DNA of 33,630 nt from Francisella noatunensis subsp. noatunensis. Its GTDB lineage: Bacteria > Pseudomonadota > Gammaproteobacteria > Francisellales > Francisellaceae. The notes below the pieces were generated by a model, which ran no database searches, was not told the origin of the DNA, and was given only the letters and a program-made list of their open reading frames with translations. Made by a program: the position numbers and the translations under genes. Below, one piece after another: positions 28,395 to 33,630 of the stretch; the stretch's first letter is position 1, and each line of letters starts with the position of its first letter. The stretch lies in the NCBI RefSeq assembly GCF_009823375.1, contig NZ_WBSX01000005.1:1-33630 (forward strand). Direction: 5' to 3'.

Positions 28395-29573
28395 ATGAGT
28401 TTTCTAACATTAAAAGACGTTGATCTTAAAAATAAGAAAGTCTTAGTTCGTGTTGACTTTAATGTGCCTGTCAAAGATGGCAAGGTTACAAGCAAAGTCA
28501 GAATAGAGGCGGCTATTCCAACCATTCAGTATATTTTAGATCAAGGTGGAGCTGTGATTTTAATGTCACATCTTGGTCGCCCTACAGAAGGCGAGTATGA
28601 CTCTCAGTTTTCACTTGAACCTGTTGCTGAAGCATTATCCCAAATCATCAAAAAACCAGTTAGATTTGCTAAAGATTGGCTAAATGGTGTTGATGCTAAA
28701 GTTGGTGAAATTGTTATGTGCGATAATGTACGTTTCAATAAAGGTGAGAAAAAGTCTGACGATGAGCTATCAAAAAAAATAGCAAGTCTTGGTGATGTGT
28801 TTGTGATGGATGCATTTGCTACAGCTCATAGAGCTCAAGCATCGACTTATGGAGTAGCTAAGTATGTGCCTGTAGCGTGTGCAGGTCTACTTTCAGCTAA
28901 TGAAATCAAAGCACTAGAAAAAGCTTTGAAGGCTCCTAAGAAACCAATGGTTGCTATAGTCGGTGGATCTAAAGTTTCAACAAAGTTATCTGTTTTACAC
29001 AATCTTCTTGATAAGGTTGAGATTCTTATTGTTGGTGGAGGTATTGCAAACACTTTCATAAAAGCTGAAGGATTTAATATTGGTAATTCACTATATGAAG
29101 AAGATCTTGTTGGTAAAGCTAAAGATATCTTGGCAAAAGCGAAAGAGTTTGGTGTAAACATACCTGTACCAGTAGATGTAAGAGTTGCAAAAGAGTTTAG
29201 CGAAAATGCTGTTGCAGTAGTTAAAAATGTGGCTGATGTTGCTGATGATGAAATGATACTAGATATAGGTCCGAAGTCTGAAAGAAAAATTGCAGAGCTT
29301 TTAAAATCTGCTAACACTATTCTTTGGAATGGTCCTGTGGGAGTGTTTGAATTTGATAATTTTGCAGAGGGTACAAAAGCTCTATCTTTAGCGATAGCTG
29401 AATCAGATGCTTTCTCTGTTGCTGGTGGTGGCGATACTATAGCAGCGATTGAGAAATTTGATATTAAGGATAAAGTATCTTACATATCAACAGCTGGCGG
29501 AGCATTTTTAGAGTTTCTTGAAGGTAAGAAACTACCTGCTGTAGAAATATTGAAAGAGAAAGCAACTATATAA
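28395..29573 (+). CDS. pgk: Phosphoglycerate kinase
   Basis: Pgk transfers phosphate between 1,3-bisphosphoglycerate and ADP. The 392-residue protein has [48 protein letters not shown] [16 protein letters not shown], and the nucleotide-binding [14 protein letters not shown]. It is intact, of normal length, and 19 bases after gapA. Confidence 0.97.
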   Translation: MSFLTLKDVDLKNKKVLVRVDFNVPVKDGKVTSKVRIEAAIPTIQYILDQGGAVILMSHLGRPTEGEYDSQFSLEPVAEALSQIIKKPVRFAKDWLNGVDAKVGEIVMCDNVRFNKGEKKSDDELSKKIASLGDVFVMDAFATAHRAQASTYGVAKYVPVACAGLLSANEIKALEKALKAPKKPMVAIVGGSKVSTKLSVLHNLLDKVEILIVGGGIANTFIKAEGFNIGNSLYEEDLVGKAKDILAKAKEFGVNIPVPVDVRVAKEFSENAVAVVKNVADVADDEMILDIGPKSERKIAELLKSANTILWNGPVGVFEFDNFAEGTKALSLAIAESDAFSVAGGGDTIAAIEKFDIKDKVSYISTAGGAFLEFLEGKKLPAVEILKEKATI

Positions 29574-29588
29574 CTGTAGGTTATTTAT

Positions 29589-31025
29589 ATGAGAAGAACG
29601 AAAATTTTAGCTACTCTTGGTCCTGCTAGTGAATCTAGAGAAGCGTTAACAGAGATGATTAAAGCAGGTGTTAATGCGGTACGATGTAATTTTTCGCATG
29701 GATCTGCTGAAGATCATCGTAAAAGAGTTGATCTGATACGTCAAATAGCAAAAGAGCAAGATACTTACGTTGGTATTTTGGCGGATTTACAAGGTCCAAA
29801 AATAAGACTATCGAAGTTCAAAAATGGTTCTGTGATAATCAAGAAAGGTCAAAAATTTACACTTGATGCAGATCTTGGTATTGAAGATGGTGATGAAAAT
29901 ACAGTTGGTATTGACTATAAAGAGCTTATTCAGGACGTTAAGAAGGGTGATATACTATTAGTTGATGATGGTAAAATTATTCTAGAAGTTGATTTTGTTA
30001 AAGGTAACAAAGCGGTAACAAAAGTTGTTATCGGAGGTAAAGTTTCCAATAATAAAGGAATCAATAAAAAAGGTGGTGGTCTAACAGCACCTGCTTTAAC
30101 AGATAAAGATAAGCAAGATATCAAGGTAGCAGCAATGCTTCAGGTAGATTTCTTAGCTGTTTCATTTGTTAGAGATGGGAAAGATATGGAGTATGCACGT
30201 CAGCTTGTAAATGAAGCTGGTTGGAAGCCTGCAATGGTTGCTAAAATTGAGCGAGCAGAGGCTGTATTAGAAGATAATCTGAAAAGTATAGTAGATGCTT
30301 CAGATCTTGTGATGGTGGCTCGAGGCGATTTAGCAGTTGAAATTGGTGATGAAAATGTTCCAACTGTACAAAAATTAATTATCAGCACAGCTAGAAGAAA
30401 TGAGAAGGGTTCTATTACTGCTACTCAAATGATGGAATCAATGATTGAAAACTCATCTCCAACTCGTGCTGAAGCATCTGATGTGGCAAATGCTGTATTT
30501 GATGGTACGGATGCTGTGATGCTATCAGCTGAAACAGCAGTCGGTAAGTATCCTGTTGAAACTATCTCTGCTATGTCAAGAATTTGTGAATCTGCAGAGA
30601 GGAGCAAATATACACATATTACTAAGAAACAGAAGATTGCTGATTGTGATAGAGTTGATCATGCTGTTTCAGTTGCAGCTGTTAAAATTGCCAATGATAT
30701 TGGTGCTAAAGGCTTAATAGTATTGACAGAGGGTGGAAATACTTCGCGTTGGATGTCACGTGTAAATTCTGAGCTACCTATCTATGCACTATCACGTAAT
30801 GTTACAACATTAGGAGCAATGACATTGTTTAGAGGAGTTGTTCCTTTGTATTTTGACTCTACTAGAATGTCTAAGTTATATGTTAATAGATCAGCTTCTA
30901 TGGAGTTAGAAAGTAGAGGCTTAGCCAAGGATGGTGACATTCTTGTTTTGACAAGTGGTGATAGTATGGGTGTACATGGAAGTACTAATAAAATTAAAGT
31001 AATAATTGCAGGTCAAGTAAGATAA
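29589..31025 (+). CDS. pyk: Pyruvate kinase
   Basis: Pyk converts phosphoenolpyruvate and ADP to pyruvate and ATP. The 478-residue protein opens [17 protein letters not shown] and has [34 protein letters not shown] (active-site Lys and Glu), [10 protein letters not shown] and [14 protein letters not shown]. The C-terminal domain is complete. It begins 15 bases after pgk. Confidence 0.97.
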   Translation: MRRTKILATLGPASESREALTEMIKAGVNAVRCNFSHGSAEDHRKRVDLIRQIAKEQDTYVGILADLQGPKIRLSKFKNGSVIIKKGQKFTLDADLGIEDGDENTVGIDYKELIQDVKKGDILLVDDGKIILEVDFVKGNKAVTKVVIGGKVSNNKGINKKGGGLTAPALTDKDKQDIKVAAMLQVDFLAVSFVRDGKDMEYARQLVNEAGWKPAMVAKIERAEAVLEDNLKSIVDASDLVMVARGDLAVEIGDENVPTVQKLIISTARRNEKGSITATQMMESMIENSSPTRAEASDVANAVFDGTDAVMLSAETAVGKYPVETISAMSRICESAERSKYTHITKKQKIADCDRVDHAVSVAAVKIANDIGAKGLIVLTEGGNTSRWMSRVNSELPIYALSRNVTTLGAMTLFRGVVPLYFDSTRMSKLYVNRSASMELESRGLAKDGDILVLTSGDSMGVHGSTNKIKVIIAGQVR

Positions 31026-31035
31026 GGAGATAAAC

Positions 31036-32100
31036 ATGGCTTTAGTTTCATTGCGTCAACTATTGGATCATGCTGCAGAGCATGGTTATGGGTTGCCAGC
31101 GTTTAATGTAAATAATCTTGAGCAAGTAAGAGCTGTTATGGAAGCTGCTGATAGAGTTAATTCACCAGTTACTCTACAAGGCTCTGCGGGTGCAAGAAAG
31201 TATGCAGGAGCTCCGTTTATTAGACATTTAGTTCTTGCAGCGATTGAAGAGTATCCTCATATTCCAGTTTGTATGCACCAAGATCATGGTACATCTCCAT
31301 CTGTTTGCCAAAGATCTATTCAATTAGGTTTTTCATCTGTAATGATGGATGGCTCATTAAAGTCAGATGGTAAAACTCCTTCAGATTATGAGTATAATGT
31401 TAATGTTACAAAAACTGTTTCTGATATGGCTCACGCTTGTGGTGTATCGGTTGAAGGTGAGCTTGGATGTCTTGGTTCATTAGAAACTGGACAAGCAGGA
31501 GAAGAAGATGGTGTTGGTGCTGAGGGTACTTTATCTATGGATCAAATGCTTACAGACCCAGAAGAAGCTGCTGATTTTGTTAAGAAAACAAAAGTAGATG
31601 CTTTAGCAATTGCTATAGGTACTTCTCATGGAGCTTATAAGTTCACTAAGCCACCTACAGGTGATGTACTATCTATTAAGAGAGTAAAAGAAATTCATGC
31701 AAGAATTCCTGATACTCACTTAGTAATGCATGGCTCATCTTCAGTACCTCAAGATTGGTTAGAAGTAATCAATACTTATGGTGGTGCTATGGGTGAGACT
31801 TATGGTGTGCCAGTAGAAGAAATCGTTGAAGCAATCAAGTATGGTGTGCGTAAGGTAAATATTGATACTGATTTACGTATGGCTGCTACTGGTGCGATTA
31901 GAAGATTTATGGCAGAAAATCCTGCTGAATTTGATCCGCGTAAATATAATGCCGTAGCAAAAGTAGCTATGTCAGAAATCTGTCAAGCTAGATATGAAGC
32001 ATTTGGTAGTGCTGGTATGGCTAGTAAGATTAAGCCAATTTCACTTGAAACAATGTTTCAACGTTATGAAAGTGGTGAACTTGATCCAATCGTGAAATAA
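31036..32100 (+). CDS. fba: Class II fructose-1,6-bisphosphate aldolase
   Basis: Fba cleaves or forms fructose-1,6-bisphosphate using zinc. The 354-residue protein has the class II motifs: [15 protein letters not shown] with zinc/catalytic His and Asp, [22 protein letters not shown] with a zinc His, [12 protein letters not shown], and the substrate-binding [13 protein letters not shown]. It is the last gene in the cluster, 10 bases after pyk with a GGAGA site. In pathogenic Francisella this enzyme has been reported to double as a transcriptional regulator. No strong terminator hairpin is visible in the 107 bases that separate it from the convergent trehalase pseudogene. Confidence 0.97.
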   Translation: MALVSLRQLLDHAAEHGYGLPAFNVNNLEQVRAVMEAADRVNSPVTLQGSAGARKYAGAPFIRHLVLAAIEEYPHIPVCMHQDHGTSPSVCQRSIQLGFSSVMMDGSLKSDGKTPSDYEYNVNVTKTVSDMAHACGVSVEGELGCLGSLETGQAGEEDGVGAEGTLSMDQMLTDPEEAADFVKKTKVDALAIAIGTSHGAYKFTKPPTGDVLSIKRVKEIHARIPDTHLVMHGSSSVPQDWLEVINTYGGAMGETYGVPVEEIVEAIKYGVRKVNIDTDLRMAATGAIRRFMAENPAEFDPRKYNAVAKVAMSEICQARYEAFGSAGMASKIKPISLETMFQRYESGELDPIVK

Positions 32101-32207
32101 TATTTCTTTCTAATTTATTCTATATTTTTAGCCAGAACTTTTTTAGTTAGTTACATTAATTTAGCTTGATATTCTTAATGGTTTAAGAGTGTTAAGATTC
32201 TGCATAT

Positions 32208-33420
32208 TTATAATTTTTTGATAAAGTTTGCAACTACTCCATTTGTCCAACCAAAGCCATCTTGTACTATATATTCTCCTCCACCAGCATTTGCTTTAGG
32301 ATTGACTACATCATATTTTTCATGGATCTTTCCAGTTTCTTTAAATTTTTCATTAACTGTATTTACAAATCTTTTAGCAATAGTTTCTGCAAGCTTATCA
32401 AAGCCATAATTTCTTAAACCTATAACAGCTTCAAAATGTAATGGCGCCCAGCCATTTGGAGAATCCCATTGTTGAGAAGTATTTAAAGTTGTAGTAATAA
32501 GTCCATGGTCTGTTAAAAATTGATTTTCTATAATCTTAGCTACCTTTTGAGCTTGTTCTTGAGTAGCTATATTTAAGAATAGTGGCGTCACTCCTGCTAA
32601 GCTTGTAATGTTAGTCATTATATTTGTCTTACTATTTAAATCATAAAAAAATCTTTTCCATTATTCCAAAAAGTATTTTAAATAAGTTTTTTTCTTTTTT
32701 CAGCTAACTCTAAATATTTAGATGCTTTTTCTTGTTCTAAAACTTCAGCAAACCATTTACCTAATAAACTCTCTAATCCATATAGATAGCTATTTAAATC
32801 AATAGGTAGAATATCTGTTGTTTGAATAGTACTAAAATCATTTGTATTAGCAAACCAACGACTAGAAAAATCCCACCCAGATTCACAAGCTGCACGGATG
32901 TTACGATAGAAGTCTGGTTTGTTTGCTATATTTTGCGCATGCTCAATATCTTCGCGATATGATTCTGGTCTAGGGGTGGCAGACTCATCCCAATATCTAT
33001 TTAAACCGTTTACATTTCTTTGAGTATTCATCCAAAATGAGTATTCTTTTTCTAAAGATGGTAAATATTTTTCAATAGCAGAAATACCTAGCTCTTGATA
33101 TAAAATATTTACGATTAGGTAAAATAAAGGTGGTTGCGAACGAGTTAGATAGTACTTTCTATTTGCATTTGGTACAAAGCCAACAGTATCTATCAAATAT
33201 GCAAAGTTATCTGCAATATCTTTAATCATCTGTATTTCGCCATCAACTCGTAAACCTTCACAAGTAAAATAGCAGTCCGAATAATAAACTTCTCTAAACC
33301 TACCGCCTGGAATTATATAAGACTTTGGCAATGGTATAAGAGAACTTAGAGGATTCTGTTTGTCAGAGCTAGATTGTATTCTGAAAGTTTTAAATAGTTG
33401 AAAGAGAGTTCCAAATATAG
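32208..33420 (-). pseudogene. treA: Trehalase (GH37) pseudogene, 5' end removed by an insertion sequence
   Basis: Similarity to GH37 trehalase can be read from about 33418 (IFGTLFQLFKTF ... PLSSLIPLPKSYIIPGGRF) to 32208. Both signatures are present: PGGRFREVYYSDCYF, with Ser where Trp is usual (YYWD), and QQWDSPNGWAPLHFEA. The presumed catalytic Asp is in ESGWDFSSRWF and the Glu in GGGEYIVQDGFGWTNG. Three lesions are visible. The first residues are cut off where the insertion sequence begins at about 33418-33421. A TAA stop at 32680-32678 interrupts KRKKLI/NTFWNNGKDFF. A missing base in a run of seven T (minus strand, 32645-32651) shifts the frame before YDLNSKTN. The remaining coding content, about 400 residues, lacks the N-terminal start. 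No trehalase can be made. Confidence 0.9.
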
Positions 33421-33630
33421 TTTATTAGGTTTTGACGAAACTAAAATAAACGATAAGGAACTAAAAAATGCCAAAGCACTTAACTCTTTCAAATAGATAT
33501 TGTATAGAAGAATTACTTAAATTAGGATACCAAACATCTCAAATAGCCAATAAAATTGGCTATAGTGAAAGAGCTATAAAAAAGGAACTTAATCGCACTA
33601 GTATAAATAGTGACTATAATGCTGAGATAG
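33421..33630 (+). mobile_element. Left end of an insertion sequence, running off the window
   Basis: Trehalase similarity on the minus strand stops at about 33418-33421, giving the left boundary within a few bases. The first 30 bases (33421-33450) form a near-palindrome, TTTATTAGG ... AACTAAAATAAA with a GTTT/AAAC core, which fits a terminal inverted repeat or transposase operator. The transposase gene starts 18 bases later. The right end and target duplication are outside the window. Confidence 0.8.
33468..33630 (+). CDS. Transposase, N-terminal part (IS30-like helix-turn-helix)
   Basis: The ATG at 33468 is preceded by AAGGAA seven bases upstream. The visible 54 residues start MPKHLTLSNRYCIEELLKLG and contain a helix-turn-helix, QTSQIANKIGYSERAIKKEL, like the DNA-binding head of IS30-family transposases (bacterial HTH_38 type). 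The catalytic DDE domain lies outside the window, so the family call is provisional. Its orientation is opposite to the trehalase gene it interrupts. Confidence 0.75.
   Translation, partial: MPKHLTLSNRYCIEELLKLGYQTSQIANKIGYSERAIKKELNRTSINSDYNAEI

Noticed and set aside
28847..29317. A 156-codon minus-strand open frame opposite pgk
   Set aside because: It is Ser/Thr/Ala-rich antisense to a fully conserved pgk, has no recognisable motif or ribosome-binding site, and is a coding shadow.
32161..32200. Weak inverted repeat TCTTAA/TTAAGA between fba and the trehalase pseudogene
   Set aside because: A six-base AT-only stem with a long loop and no T tract is too weak to call a terminator.

Overview
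The window is AT-rich chromosomal DNA (roughly one third G+C by eye) from a gammaproteobacterium. The gene content and order point to Francisella, most likely F. tularensis or a close relative. The clues are a panG-panB-panC-panD-coaX cluster that uses the PanG-type ketopantoate reductase, a tkt-gap-pgk-pyk-fba cluster, a compact fab locus, and many broken genes next to an insertion sequence. The species assignment is inference from remembered gene content, not from a search.

Layout, left to right. Positions 1-976 (minus) hold the start of an unidentified gene and the wreck of a thiamine-diphosphate enzyme. Positions 1197-6591 (plus) encode RecB and RecD, whose genes overlap by 8 bases; three GC-richer palindromic repeats lie in frame inside these two genes. 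Positions 6603-9989 (minus) are the pantothenate/CoA cluster: panG, panB and panC each carry one-base frameshifts, while panD and coaX are intact. Positions 10284-13445 (plus) hold ligA, a permuted NlpC/P60-like protein gene and a GNAT acetyltransferase gene. Positions 13426-17919 (minus) hold rsmB, suhB, a multiply frameshifted YeiH-type permease gene and a TsgA-like MFS transporter. A tRNA-modification methyltransferase gene with a deleted middle follows at 18034-18504 (plus).

Positions 18497-25230 (minus) are a YciI-like gene and the fatty-acid/phospholipid block yceD-rpmF-plsX-fabH-fabD-fabG-acpP-fabF. It has hairpin terminators after acpP and after fabF. Positions 25346-32100 (plus) are the central-carbon cluster tkt-gapA-pgk-pyk-fba. 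Positions 32208-33420 (minus) are a trehalase pseudogene cut at its 5' end by an insertion sequence whose transposase gene begins at 33468 and runs off the window.

How it fits together: housekeeping functions (recombination, ligase, fatty-acid synthesis, lower glycolysis/gluconeogenesis) are intact. Accessory or salvageable functions (pantoate synthesis, trehalose breakdown, one permease, one TPP enzyme, one tRNA methyltransferase) are decayed. That is the pattern of a host-restricted pathogen losing genes. The predicted metabolic consequence is that beta-alanine (PanD) and pantothenate kinase (CoaX) remain but pantoate and pantothenate cannot be made from this locus, so pantothenate would have to be imported. 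The least ordinary feature is the set of in-frame palindromic repeats inside recB and recD, which resembles the coding palindromic elements known from Rickettsia.
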